From: Prostheceraeus crozeri
Lineage: Eukaryota > Platyhelminthes > Polycladida > Euryleptidae
Length of the DNA: 64,000 bases
Assembly: GCA_907163375.1 (NCBI GenBank)
Contig: CAJQUW010008688.1
Span: forward strand, 5,001-69,000
Direction: 5' to 3'
The position numbers were made by a program, and so were the translations under genes. This document shows, one piece after another, positions 49,811 through 60,300 of the stretch (position 1 is its first letter; each line of letters opens with the position of its first letter). The notes beneath the pieces are model-generated. The model ran no database searches and was not told the DNA's origin. It saw only the letters and a list, made by a program, of their open reading frames with translations.

Positions 49811-51737
49811 CAGGGTGCCCGCGGCTTTTGGACCATGAAATTCCAGGTTTTTCCAGGTTTTTCCAGGTATTTCAAGATTATATATTTCGTTATTTTTTTT
49901 CATGTTGATTTTCGATGAACTGGATACCATCTACTCTATCATGTTCTTAAGAAGAAAAAGTCAGATATAGGTATTTCTTTCGCATCAATTTAATGATATT
50001 TGATGTATTCGCAACATTTGATAACTTCTCATTATTTTATTCCTCATTCAAAAAATTATAAAATATAAAATCTACAAAACTACGATATATATGTATATAA
50101 ATTGTACATGAAGATAAAAGGAAAACGATAGTGATTACGATAACATCTATTGTCATGAAAGTTGCAGTTTGTTGTAAAGGTCACTTTAGCTTTTCATTAT
50201 TTTTAGAGTCTCTGCCATTTTCTTGTTGATTGCATTCTCTTCTGCCTTCGCATTTGCCAAAACAGCCATTTTCTTGCATCTCAACTCCTCCATTAATTCC
50301 TCAGCGTGCCTCTTTCGTTTGTCTTTTTCATATGACTCATGTGAAGTCGTTTTTTTTCATTTCAAGTGCATTCCGATATCGCTGCCTAGCCAGACCTACG
50401 GACTTTTTCAATTCAGGTGTAATTGCAACGTTCAATGGACCACCGCAAGCATTCAAGTGATCGAACACCATGCGCTGAGCTATGAGAGATTGATTGTGTA
50501 AATTTACAACTAAGAAATTTTTGTTCACTGAAAAGCTGGATTCGACAGAGCTATTTCCGTGTGACAAAATCAAAATCATTTTGGTCACCGTCCAGAGATC
50601 TTTCATATCAGAATTTTCTCCAATGGCCTCAGCATAAAAATCATCGAGTCTTTTGGAATTAGCTTCATAGGCATTCACTTTCTCACCGAAAACAATATCC
50701 TCAAGAAGATTGGAATATTGCTGCTTTGCTTTATCTGCAATTTCTTCAGAAACGCGGTTGGCTTCTACTAAATTCTCTAACAATATCTGCATTCGTGCAA
50801 GACATGCAGCTTTACTGGTTTGTATACAAGATGGAGACAATGCACTTGCTGCACGTACGATTGGAAAATGTAATGGACATCGTTCAAGAAACTTTCTGAC
50901 AAGGGCAGATAGAAACATCTTGCAATCACTATAAAACTGATTCTTCTGGCGTTGCTGCAAGTTTTTAAGTGCTTTGTTAGCACCAAACCCAACGTCAGGT
51001 TGAAACAATAAAGCATCACTTTTCAATGAAATATCAACAGCTGAAAGTTTCCGGAAGCTTGTCAAAGAATTCATAACTTCATGTTTTACGAAGCGTTTCA
51101 TGAGGTCTTTAATGAGTCGATCGAGATGCTCATACAAAAATGGAAACATTGGTTTAGGAGACTGAAATTGTGTCAGAAATGGTTCTATCTGCAATGCGAC
51201 AGATTTGAAGAAGTGCAGTTCAGCGATAAGAAATTGGTTATGCAACTGACTCTGAATGGTTTCATACAACTGAGTCGAAACATTCACCTCTTTAAACCAC
51301 TTCACCAAATGAGGATAAATCTCGATTGCTCTTGCGGCTACATCAGCATTTTCAATCCACCTTACTACACAGAACTTCAATGGAAAGAGATTACAACCAG
51401 TTACATCTTTAAACGATGCACGGCGAGATGGACAATCCTTAAACATATTATGTATGTTTCTTAAGAAACCGTTTATATTCCAACCAGATTCTTTATTAAA
51501 AGTCTACATGACTGTACATAGAAATATTAAATATCGTTTATGTTTTCAAGACTTTGTCAAAGTATACGAGATTTTGTATACGAGTACCCCTACGAGATTT
51601 CGTGTACGAGATACGAGTACTCGTACATGATAAAAACATTTTCAAAATTTCCAGGTTTTTCCAGGTTTTTGATATCCCAGCAGGTTTTTCCATGTTTATG
51701 GAGCAATATCAGGTTTTTCCAGGTCGCGGGCACCCTG
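49811..51737 (-). mobile_element. hAT-3, inserted in the pB-2 transposase exon
   Basis: The termini are perfect 13-bp inverted repeats, CAGGGTGCCCGCG on the left and its complement on the right. A GAAATG direct repeat abuts both ends (49805-49810 and 51738-51743), so the visible duplication is 6 bp, not the usual 8. Runs of CCAGGTTTTT lie inside both ends (49843-49870 and 51651-51722). The piggyBac frame resumes exactly at the right boundary. It carries the C-terminal two-thirds of a transposase on the minus strand. Confidence 0.9.
50337..51446 (-). pseudogene. hAT-3 transposase, C-terminal part
   Basis: 369 codons in one frame on the minus strand. It contains FKDVTGCNLFPLKFCVVRWI, a segment of the hAT core, and near the end LILSHGNSSVESSFSVNKNF, the hAT dimerisation block with the catalytic-type Glu (VESSFS). 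The N-terminal zinc finger and the part with the first Asp are not present between 51446 and the right terminus, so this is an internally deleted copy. The open frame itself is not disrupted, which points to fairly recent insertion. Confidence 0.8.
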
Positions 51738-52305
51738 GAAATGTTGCAATGTCTTTGGTCCATAGTGGTCAAATTCAATGCAGGAACAGACGAGGAGGAC
51801 CAACTGCACCAACATTGAGCTGTATTAGATTTGATGGACGCGGACATTTGCCAACAGGAACAACGGAAGGCCGCTGTGTGGTATGTCAGAAGAACACAAC
51901 CAAAAAATGCATAAAATGTGACAAAAGAGTACATGTCAAATGTTTCGTTTTTTATCATACCATTTGACTTTTTGCATAAATTATGTAGACCTATTACATT
52001 ATGTACATGTGTAACATCTACATGTACACATTCATTTGCTGAAGATTTATTCGCAATAAATGTTTCGGACATATGCAAATAGCTTTGAATTATCAATTGC
52101 AAAAAGAAGGAATTGTTAACAAAATATGTAATTTTTTACTCCTTTACACGCCAACGTTCGAAATTTCGAACATTCAAAAAAACGATGAAATCAGGATAAA
52201 CTTCTAAATCCAACGTAGAACATATGTTGTTTACCTATATTTGGACCTGGCCTAGCAGAAAAAACGATCAAAAAATACAGTTGTCACTAAGCTCCGTGTA
52301 AGCGG

Positions 52306-53079
52306 TTAAACTAACCGCTTCTAATAGCTTTTTTAGTTGTGGAGAAGCTTTTTATGAGCATATTTTCGGCTTTTCCATGGGAAATCCCCTTTCTCTAGTT
52401 TTAGCGAACCTCTTCTTAGAACATGTCGAAAGTGAAATCCTCCCTACCTTTACTGGTGTGAAACCTTTGTTTTTTGTTCGCTATGTTGATGACATTTTAG
52501 CCTTAGTTCCTAGCAACTTTAACCTTGATTGTTTTCTCGTGTTTTTGAACTCTCTGTATCCCTCTCTCTCTCTCTCACGCATGAATGGGAAACTAATTCA
52601 CGCATCCCCTTTGTAGATGTTCTCATTTTACGTAACCCTAATCAGTTGTCTTTTAAAGTTTTTCGCAAGCACATCCACACCGATTCCTATCTCCACTTTT
52701 TTTCTCATCATGCCCTTTCTGTAATAATTAGTGTTGCGCAAGGCCTGTTTTTACGCGCTCTTAGAATTTATAGTCCGGAACACCTAAAAACCGAGTTTGA
52801 TCATATTTGTAATGCTGCATCGAAATTAGCCTATTCCCCATCTGTCTTGTACAAAGCTCAACAGAGAGCCAAATGTTCTTTTAATAACTCTAGGTCTCTT
52901 GTTGAAACGGAGAAAAATAAGTTCTTTTTTTAGCGTTCATTATGTTCCTTCTCTCGTCACATGCACGCTATGTGTCGTGAATAAATATATAATTGAATTG
53001 AATTGACACTGAAGTTCATTCTAGATTGCGTAAAACGTTGAATTGTAATTTTGCTTTTTCATAGCCCAGTAAGATTAAG
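52306..53079 (+). pseudogene. PLE-1 reverse transcriptase, second part
   Basis: It starts at the TTAA target of pB-2 and contains CGEAFYEHIFGFSMGNPLS, the YVDD catalytic motif (FVRYVDDILALV, near 52480) and IPFVDVLILRNPN. A frameshift lies in the 52550-52600 region and the coding ends near 52933. An AATTGAATTGAATTG run at 52990-53006 may be a small tail-like insertion. The segment ends at the P-like unit boundary. Confidence 0.85.
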
Positions 53080-53234
53080 CAGGGAATCCTAGTTGGTCGC
53101 TGCGCTCCTCAGGAAGTGACACCCTTGCAGATTCTGACAAGGGCTTTACATACACGGGCCACTGTTGGCGCATGTATAGTTATTCATCTCAGTTTATTTT
53201 CGTTTCTCCCTAAGGAGAAATCTCCTGCCAAAGA

Positions 53235-54384
53235 GTGTCCGTCTTTACAGGGAATCCAGCAGATGTTGAAGGGAACACAGCAGATAACTGGAATCTCTTT
53301 AAGCAGCGTTGGAATACGTACTCTATCCTAGCACAGATAGGTGATCACGACAAGGAAATCCAGGTTGCCCTTTTCCTTAACTGTTTGGCAGATGACGCTT
53401 TGAAGGTCTACAATAGCTTTCGTCTCAAGTCTTGTGAGGCAGATAGAGAAGTGAAAGAGATCATTGATGAATTTGACAAGTTCGCCATAGGGGAAGTCAA
53501 CGAAATTTATGAGAGGTTTCTCTTCAACAGGTGCTCACAGAATGAAGGTGAAGCTTTTGAAAAATTTCTGTCCAATGTTCGGCACCGCGCCAACAAATGC
53601 CAGTTTTGTGACAAGTGCATTGAGTCTCTCATTAGAGACAGATTGGTCCTAGGAATAAGGGATCCAAATCTGCAGCAAGATTTATTGAAAAGGTGATCGC
53701 TTTCACTCACAGAATGCATAGACATGTGTAAGGCAGCTGAAAGTGCATCACTGCAGCAAAGAGTATTGCGACCTGACGAAAATATCATCAGCCTCAAGGA
53801 TAGTGCACAAATGGAGTCATCAAATTCACGGAGTAGGTCAGGAACTCTGGTGGAGTGTAGATTCTGTGGGACCCGTCATGTCTTTAAAAAGGAGTTATGT
53901 CCCGCATACAATAAAGAATGCATGAGATGTCACAAACTGCATCACTTTGCCAGAAAATGTCCCAAAGTGCATGGACAGAACTCGAAGGTTCCGAAACACC
54001 AGGTCCGTCAAATACAGGATAGGCCTATGGACTCAGACCACGATGGTGACTTTATCAACACAATCCATACTGCGAGAAGAGAAGCCAGATGCCAAGTTGA
54101 CTCAGGCCAAGATTCAAATTTGGTAAACACGACCCGCAATCAGGATGATGGCAAGGATGTCAAGTGCCGAATGCGTATTAACCAGCAGGATGTTGCATTA
54201 CTCATCGACTCCGGGGCGACTTGTAATGCTCTGCCAAAGCGTTACTGTTCCCAGATGACGTCATCGGAGAAGACCGTGACGTCGTGGAACAAATCAGTTG
54301 AGAGAACCCTTGGCCAGTCACATGAAGAAGTGTTCAACGGGAAGACTAAAGTGTGGCACTCCGTTGATTTCGTTGTTTGTCCAG
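53235..54384 (+). pseudogene. Ty3/gypsy gag-like and protease region (fossil)
   Basis: A gag-like segment of the NWNLFKQRW type is followed by a CRFCGTRH...C--C-H--RKC zinc knuckle and an aspartic-protease motif LLIDSGATCNALP. These are the standard parts before Pol in this family. Treated as a fossil; the Harbinger insertion cuts the protease region. Confidence 0.8.
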
Positions 54385-54663
54385 AGGCCGGATTCTCGAC
54401 ACGCGATAACCCTTAAACCAAGCAGTGGATCACCTATCCGCTCGTGAGCGACGCCCCCGAGTGCGGCTAACCCAATTCTCGACACAGGATAGCGAGCGGG
54501 CGCTCAGTCCAGTTTAGGATTTCCCCTTATCCTAGCTCCTAGTGGTTTCACGGGGCGGTTTAGGCATGAATCAGACAATTTATGGCTACTGTTGGTTAGC
54601 AAAGACACAATATCTTACATAATAACATTTCCTCTCTATCTGTGGTAAGAGACTAACTTGTGA

Positions 54664-55464
54664 ATGATGGCTGCCTTCCTTGATATTTATCCTGACTTAG
54701 AAGATGAACACCAAATTCGACGAGATATTTTCTCATACAGTGACTAGAAATTCTATCGCCTTTACCGCTTTGATAAAACCACTTTCTCCTACATCGTCGA
54801 TTTAATTCGTCCTGATATTGAACGACCGACTTCTCGATCCTACGGGTTATCATGTGAATTACAGACGGCTGCCGCGATCAGATACTACGCGACTGGAATA
54901 TTTCAAACAGACGTTGGAGAAGGTCTCAATATCAGCCAGTCGTCAGTGCATCGATCCGTTCGGTCTGTTGGGATCGCCCTCAACAAATTATATGATCAAT
55001 TTGTCACTTGGCCTACTCGTGATCAGTTGCGACTGAACAAGATCAACTTCTACAAAATCGCCAATTTTCCAAATGTGATCGGAGCAATCGATTGCACTCA
55101 TATAAGGATAATGCGGCCGGGTGTTGATGAACATCAATACATCAACCGAAAATTCTATCCATCACTGAACGTACAAGCAGTTTGTGGACCGGCGGGCCTG
55201 CTCCATAATATGGAAGTGAATTGGCCCGGGGGATGCCATGACTCCTTCATTTTGCGACAGAGCAATGTCTTCCCTCACATGGAGACATCTCAGTTTCATG
55301 GATATATCCTGGGAGACTCGGCGTATCCTTTAACAGAATGGCTGTTAACTCCGTTCTCAAGCCCCGACACTCCGGAGAAACTTTCGTACAATTCATCACA
55401 CAAGAGGACGCGTGTCATAATCGAAAATACATTCGGTAGACTGAAACGGCGATTCCGAGGATAA
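54664..55464 (+). pseudogene. PIF/Harbinger transposase, single internal stop
   Basis: From the ATG at 54664 one frame runs to 55464 (266 codons) with a single in-frame TAG at about 54745. The N-terminal part has YRFDKTTFSYIVDLI and SQSSVHRSV, the helix-turn-helix region. The catalytic core has GAIDCTHIRI (first Asp), GDSAYPL (second Asp) and ENTFGRLKRRF (Glu). The length is somewhat short of the usual 330-400 residues. Apart from the stop the gene looks complete, so inactivation may be recent. Confidence 0.88.
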
Positions 55465-55839
55465 AGCTCCGCCGGGAACACCGCTCCAGCCTGCGGATCC
55501 GCCGTACATGCCGAACAGCCTCTCGTCCGCAACAGATAGCTGTTTAGGAGGTGGACCGCCACCCGTCGTGCCACATCCTTTCTTAGTCGCCAAGTACCGA
55601 GTCTTGGCTCTCGTTTTCAGGTTCTTCATTTTCGTTTTGACCTGAGAAACGGTTCGCTTAAAACTCCCACATGCATTGAGAGCTTCTGTGATCTCCTCCC
55701 AAGCGACCTTTTTCTTTCGACCGAAATCGGTCTTCTCGTCCGAGTCAATGATGCCTTTATTCTTCTCATACTCATCTAAGAGAACTTTCACTTCTTCTTC
55801 AGACATGTCAGGTGCTTTGTCTTCTTGTTGGCTTGCCAT
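55396..55839 (-). CDS. Harbinger Myb/SANT-like accessory protein
   Basis: 147 residues on the minus strand, starting MASQQEDKAPDMSEEEVKVL. A trihelix/SANT-like region follows (WEEITEALNACG, VKTKMKNLKTRAK), the DNA-binding module that carries the Harbinger transposase to the nucleus and the termini in known elements. A glycine/proline-rich C-terminal part follows. The frame is unbroken. Its 3' end overlaps that of the transposase gene. Confidence 0.85.
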   Translation of the reverse strand: MASQQEDKAPDMSEEEVKVLLDEYEKNKGIIDSDEKTDFGRKKKVAWEEITEALNACGSFKRTVSQVKTKMKNLKTRAKTRYLATKKGCGTTGGGPPPKQLSVADERLFGMYGGSAGWSGVPGGALSSESPFQSTECIFDYDTRPLV

Positions 55840-56190
55840 ACTTGAAACTGACTTGGCTTCACAGCAGTCTACACTTCAATAAGTTGCCCATTATGATAAT
55901 AAACATTTAGCTCCCGTGTGCTTGGTGACCGATATTCCCGTGGTGACTGACCTACATAATTAGTGTGTTGCCGTCCGTCTGCGATTTAGGGAAATCCTAG
56001 CGTGAGCCTGTGTCAAGAATTCGGTTATGGCGATCCCGCTCACAGAGTGAGCGGCTAACCCATATCCAAAACTCGCGCTAACCCTTAGCGTGAGCCTGTG
56101 TCGAGAATCCGGGCTCAGATGACCGCCTTCCAATCCTAGGCTTAAAAACATGTTTAGAGATGGGTCTGATCAAAATTTGCGAAGACAAAT

Positions 56191-59010
56191 TTGAGAGTGA
56201 ATCAGATCAGAACTGAAGCGGAAAAGACAAAGGACATAGGAACTTTTCCAGGAGCTCACACGCTCAAAGTAGTGGAAGGAGCACAAAGTCAGATAATGCC
56301 GGATCGAAGAGTTCCGATTGCGCTGAGGGCGGCATTGAAGGAGGAGCTCAACAGATTAACTGATTTGGACATGATAGCACCAGTTTCACAGCCAACACCG
56401 TTGGTGAGCCAAATTGTAGTAGTGAAAAAGAAAGACAAGAACTTGCGTATCTGTCTTGACCCATATGAGCTGAACAAGATCTTAGAAAGAGAGCGGTACC
56501 AATTGCCGGTCCTAGAAGATGTTTTGCACGATTTGAGTGAATCCACTGTGTTTTCGAAAGCGGATTTGAAAAATGGTTACTGGCACGTACAGCTAGACGA
56601 ACAATCAAGCATGTTGACGACTTTCCAAACGTGTTTCGGCAGGTATAGAGGGCTCAGGTTGCCATTTGGATTGAAAGTATCGGCTGAGATTTTTCAGAAG
56701 AAGTTACATGAAGCACTGGACGGTTTGGAGGGAGTAGTGAACGTCGCAGATGATATCATAATCCATGGCAAAACGCTAGAGCAGCACAACATGAGGCTAG
56801 AGCGGTTTTTGCAGAGGTGTAGAACGTGGGGTATCGAGTTGAATGACACAAAAATGATCACAGCGGCGAACCAGATCACGTTCATGGGGCACCAGATATC
56901 CAGTAGAGGACTTGAGGTTGATCCTGAGAAAACGAAAGCCATCACAGAATTTCCAGTTCCAACCAATGTGACGGAATTGAAGCGCTTTCTAGGCATGGTG
57001 AACTACCTGCAGCGATACTTACCCGATGTCGCCACGATAGCATACCCACTACAGAATTTATTAAAGAAAGATACAGAGTGGACATGGAGCGAATCGCAGA
57101 AAGCTTCATTTGATAGAGTCAAGCAAATTATCAGTGAATGCACAGCACTAGCCATTTTTGATCAAGAAAAGGAGCTCGTTCTCGAGAATGATGCGTGTGA
57201 CTATGGGCTAGGTAGCGCCATGAGTGAGGAAGGCAAGCCGATAGCTTTTGCGAGTCGTCTTCTCACACCCACAGAGCGAAACTATGCCCAGATAGAAAAG
57301 GAAATGCTGGCTTTAGTTTTTGGGTTGGTCAAATTCCACCAATTCACTTTCGGGCGAAAGGTCAAGATTATTACAGATCATCAACCCCTTGTCTCTATTG
57401 TGCGAAAACCTCTTGACAAAGCACCCAGAAGGTTGAGAGCCATGCTGCTGAGAGTCCAAGAGTATGATTTCGAGTTGATCCACAAGCCGGGAAAATCTCT
57501 AATGTTAGCTGACACCCTCTCACGCGCCCCAATCAACGAAAACAACGAAGCTACACATTTTAACGTGAACAACTTGAGTCTATCTCCGATGTCGCAGAAC
57601 AAACTGCAAGAACTCCGTGCAGCTACAGAATCTAACAGTGCACTAAGTGAGCTCAAGACAACGATCATGGAAGGCTGGCCATCCCACAAGAGTCAGGTCC
57701 ACAGGGACATCACAGGTTTTTTCGATTATCGCGATGAGCTGACAGTTCAAGATGGCATTGTGCTTCGAGGGACCCGTCTAGTGATTCCAGTGTCCATGAG
57801 ATCCGAAATGAAAAAGAAGTTGCATGCGGGTCACTCAGGGATTAATTCATGTTTGCGTCGAGCCCGTCAATATGTATACTGGCCAGGCATGTCGGCTGAA
57901 ATCAGACAGTTGGTTGAATCATGTGACTCATGTAACACTTTCCAAAGTCGGCAATCAGCAGAGACTCCAATATTACACGAAACCCCTGAGAGGCCATGGG
58001 CAAAGGTGGGAACTGATTTGTTCAACTACAAAGGAAAAGACTTCCTGGTCACGGTAGATTACTACAGCAATTTTTTCGAGGTGGATGAGTTAAGTGATAA
58101 TTTGTCACAAACGATAATCGCGAAATTGAAGGAACATTTTGCACGTCATGGTATCCCAGATACACTCATTTCGGACAACGGTACACAATTTGTAGCACAC
58201 ACGTTCCAGGATTTTACTAAGAGATGGGAAATCAATCACCTCACGAGTAGCCCATATCACAGCTGTTCAAATGGAGCAGCCGAGGCAGCTGTGAAAGTGT
58301 GCAAAAATTTGATGAGAAAATGTGACCATGGTAGCGAAGATTTCAGGTTAGGTCTGCTCAACCTGAGAAACACGCCTCAGGAAGGCATAGGCTCCACTCC
58401 ATCCCAGCGGTTAATGGGGAGGATAACAAAATCCTTGATTCCCACAGCTCTCACCACGTTGTTACCGATAGGACACAACATGTGTCAGGACCGAGCACGA
58501 ATTGAGTCCAAAAGACAAAAGCAGGTAGAGAGGTACATCCACCGTAAGGACTTGCCCCCACTTCACCCAGGCGATAGAGTGCGAGTTTGTCCCAATGGAC
58601 AAAGTAAGGAGTGGCGTACTGGGGTTGTAGATGAAAGACAAGGTCCCAGGTCTTACAAAGTGTCAGTAGGACACAGTCAGATAAGGAGGAACAGGCAAGA
58701 TTTAAGAATGGAGAAACTGGAACGGAATCGGAGTGAGACCAACAGCCCCACAACCAAGGCGGACCGAGCAGGAGAAGAATCGAGAACTAGTGCCGTTGGA
58801 ACACGATCAGCCGAAGTGAGCGAATCACCGTGCGAGGAGACCTGCGAACCGACCTTCGAATCAAGGGAAGCGGAGACGAAGGGACCGGACGCGATGCGAG
58901 CAGCGAGGAGATCATCCAACGGCTCGATGCCACTACCAAGGGAAGAGGGCGTGCCGATCACCACAAGGAGTGGAAGAAATGTGAAAGTTCCCCAGAGACT
59001 AGACTTATAA
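56191..59010 (+). pseudogene. Ty3/gypsy Pol region (fossil)
   Basis: One long frame with reverse transcriptase (LKNGYWHVQLDE, VVNVADDIIIHG), RNase H (LENDACDYGLGSAMSEEG), an HHCC-type integrase zinc region (HAGHSGINSCLRRARQYV) and integrase core (DNGTQF near 58175). Domain order is that of Ty3/gypsy. The region looks whole while the element as a whole is incomplete. Confidence 0.88.
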
Positions 59011-59107
59011 ACATTCAGTCACAGCCCATGCATGCGAATCATTTCAAAAGGGGACTTATACATTCAGTGACAGCCCGTGTGTGCGAGTCGCTTCAAACGG
59101 GGGAAGA

Positions 59108-59280
59108 TGTTACGTGACCATAGAGTAACGCTACCATATGAAATGTGAACTAGACATTTTGTTTGTATATACCATTTAATTGTGAAGTATATGTTATGTT
59201 GGAATTGAAGCAGTGGTTTCAATAGAGTGAAAGTTTCCAACCACACGAGTCTTTTAATTGATTATTCCATGTACTTAACA
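59108..59280 (+). repeat. Candidate 3' LTR of the gypsy fossil
   Basis: It begins TGTTACGTGACC right after a purine-rich tract and ends CTTAACA before P-like sequence resumes, giving a TG...CA unit of about 173 bp. There is no partner LTR in the window, so the right boundary is inferred. Confidence 0.5.
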
Positions 59281-59327
59281 CCTGACAGAGTGATAATGAG
59301 AAAGTTTATTCCAAACTCAGTTTCCTT

Positions 59328-59633
59328 TTGGAACAATTTCACCTCATTACTATGAGAAAGCCGAATTACTCCTCAGAACTCCTATCCTTATCTTACATCC
59401 TATTCAACCATAGTGCAAGTGCGTATCGATTTGTACAAGATAGTGATTGTTTGACTCTTCCATCTGCACGACATCTTCAAAGATTATCGTCGAATATGAG
59501 TGCAAGTATGTGTGATGATTCCCTTATTTCATATTTGAAATTGAAAAGTGACCAGCTTACCACGAAAGAAAAGTTAGTAATCGTTAACATTGACGATAAA
59601 CCTAAATTCACGTCTCTTTCGTGTGCTGACTGA
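59328..59633 (+). pseudogene. P-like transposase N-terminal/middle segment
   Basis: The frame reads YSSELLSLSYILFNHSASAY, then LTLPSARHLQRLSS and LVIVNIDDKPKF. A YS-ELL-LAY-L---S--AY...LPS-RTL---SS pattern precedes the catalytic core in P/THAP9-like transposases. The frame stops at 59633 and the right terminus follows within about 100 bp, so the catalytic and C-terminal parts are deleted. It complements the parts seen in the copy at 28850-30410. Confidence 0.7.
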
Positions 59634-59734
59634 GGGAATGACAGAGGAAAATACAGGGAAACTGGCCCGCGTGTGTAAACGGCTGTCAGGCATGTCATTT
59701 CCTGAGGAGCGCAGCGACCAACTAGGATTCCCTG

Positions 59735-60300
59735 GATTAAGTCTTTTGTCGTTTCGAATGCTCCCAGACAGAATGTCACTGCTGGTATTTATCGCGAGGA
59801 TTGTAATAACTGTGACAAATTTTATATAGGTGAAACTGGCCGCAGTTTAGATAATAGAATTAGAGAACACAAAGTAGACATTAAGAATAGGAATTTCAAT
59901 AACGCTATGTTTGCCCACTCTTCTGATTGTAATCATTCTTTCAATTTTGACAATAGTACTTCATAGGTGTCCAGACTTACACACTCGTAAGGTGATAGAG
60001 TCCTCGCTTAATTAGCGCAACATATGAATGTTGTCAATTTGAATCAAGTCACTTGGTATCGAGAGGTGTTAGATTTCCCACCTGATTCCCCTCACTGTTC
60101 TGCCCGTCTGCTTTGTCAATTATCCCATCAACTCTCCCTTTTGTTGAGTTGCCGCTGTCGTATAAATATTGCGTCCTGTCATTTGTATCTTCATCCATGA
60201 TTTTGACGCTTGAATAGCGATCGAAAGCTCGGAATAAATTTTACTTTCTACATTGTGACTTTTTCTATTTTGACTTGACTCGAGTGGCATTACTAGCGAC
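59735..60300 (+). pseudogene. PLE-1 GIY-YIG endonuclease and 3' region
   Basis: It starts at the GATTAAG duplication. The nuclease reads AGIYREDCNNCDKFYIGETG and SLDNRIREHK (59795-59895), with the GIY and YIG blocks and the Arg helix intact. A stop follows near 59965. Downstream to about 60300 is likely PLE 3' untranslated sequence. No hammerhead core was found here by eye. Confidence 0.8.

Larger units (their letters stand above)
48487..51967 (+). pseudogene. pB-2 piggyBac transposase, exon 2, interrupted by hAT-3
   Basis: The exon starts after an acceptor at 48486. It holds ELFELYFDNSFLGEIVEM and FGILLISGYHCLP (48700-48860), DESMVPYHGRQSGRMFIRG with the first Asp (near 49083), VTFDNFFTSH with the second, and MDRLLSSYRPSLRTKKWYW after the third. 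Frameshifts and stops occur near 48984, 49456 and 49560-49640. At 49810 it is cut by hAT-3 and resumes at 51744 with VAMSLVHSGQIQCR, ending in a cysteine-rich domain (CVVCQKNTTKKCIKCDKRVH) and TGA. The transposase is inactive. Confidence 0.85.
33364..52305 (+). mobile_element. piggyBac element pB-2, host of the nested stack
   Basis: The right end is followed by TTAA (52306-52309). The left end at 33364 is preceded by TTTG, a plausibly eroded TTAA. The left terminus GCGTTTACCCG and the right, read in reverse, CCGCTTACACGG are imperfect inverted repeats. A palindromic word around TTCGAA-N-TTCGAA occurs at 33380-33395, in inverted setting at 33723-33745, and at 52149-52168. Its own DNA is only about 4 kb: the remainder is two intronic insertions (hAT-1, pogo-like) and one exonic insertion (hAT-3). 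PLE-1 reverse transcriptase sequence resumes immediately to the right. Confidence 0.85.
54385..56115 (+). mobile_element. PIF/Harbinger element, two genes, 1.73 kb
   Basis: The terminal inverted repeats are AGGCCGGATTCTCGACAC on the left and, reversed on the right, AGCCCGGATTCTCGACAC. A CAG trinucleotide on both sides (54382-54384, 56116-56118) fits the 3-bp target duplication of the superfamily. It encodes a DDE transposase on the plus strand and a Myb/SANT-like protein on the minus strand, the standard two-gene layout. The two genes are convergent and their 3' ends overlap by about 70 bp. Confidence 0.9.
53200..59280 (+). mobile_element. Ty3/gypsy LTR retrotransposon fossil
   Basis: Parts visible in order: gag-like region (53235-53696), zinc knuckle and protease region (53724 onward), a long Pol region (56191-59010), a purine-rich tract (59095-59107) and a 3' LTR candidate. 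I found no 5' LTR, so the copy is incomplete. It was interrupted by a PIF/Harbinger element at 54385-56115. It lies inside the P-like unit. Subfamily was not determined. Confidence 0.85.
53080..59734. mobile_element. P-like composite unit with long perfect termini
   Basis: Inverted repeats start CAGGGAATCCTAGTTGG at both ends, match perfectly for at least 36 bases and loosely for about 40 more. A 7-bp direct repeat GATTAAG lies immediately outside both ends (53073-53079 and 59735-59741). A P-like transposase segment lies at 59328-59633, just inside the right end. Most of the interior is a Ty3/gypsy fossil. PLE-1 sequence resumes on the right, confirming the ends. Assignment to the P superfamily rests on the enclosed segment and on the shared CAGGGAAT start with 10723 and 30502. 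Confidence 0.85.
32285..60300 (+). mobile_element. Penelope-like element PLE-1 (Neptune-type), split by two insertions
   Basis: The pieces are 32285-33363, 52306-53079 and 59735-about 60300. The first has an N-terminal region and the early reverse-transcriptase motifs (ADKGGNIVLLD, YGLPKVHKPNCPLRLI). The second has SMGNPLSLVLANLFLE and the YVDD active site. The third has the GIY-YIG endonuclease (AGIYREDCNNCDKFYIGETG). The gaps are a piggyBac element (33364-52305) and a P-like unit (53080-59734). The order and orientation of the three pieces match one element. It has frameshifts within the polymerase and is inactive. The 3' end near 60300 is approximate. Confidence 0.85.
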
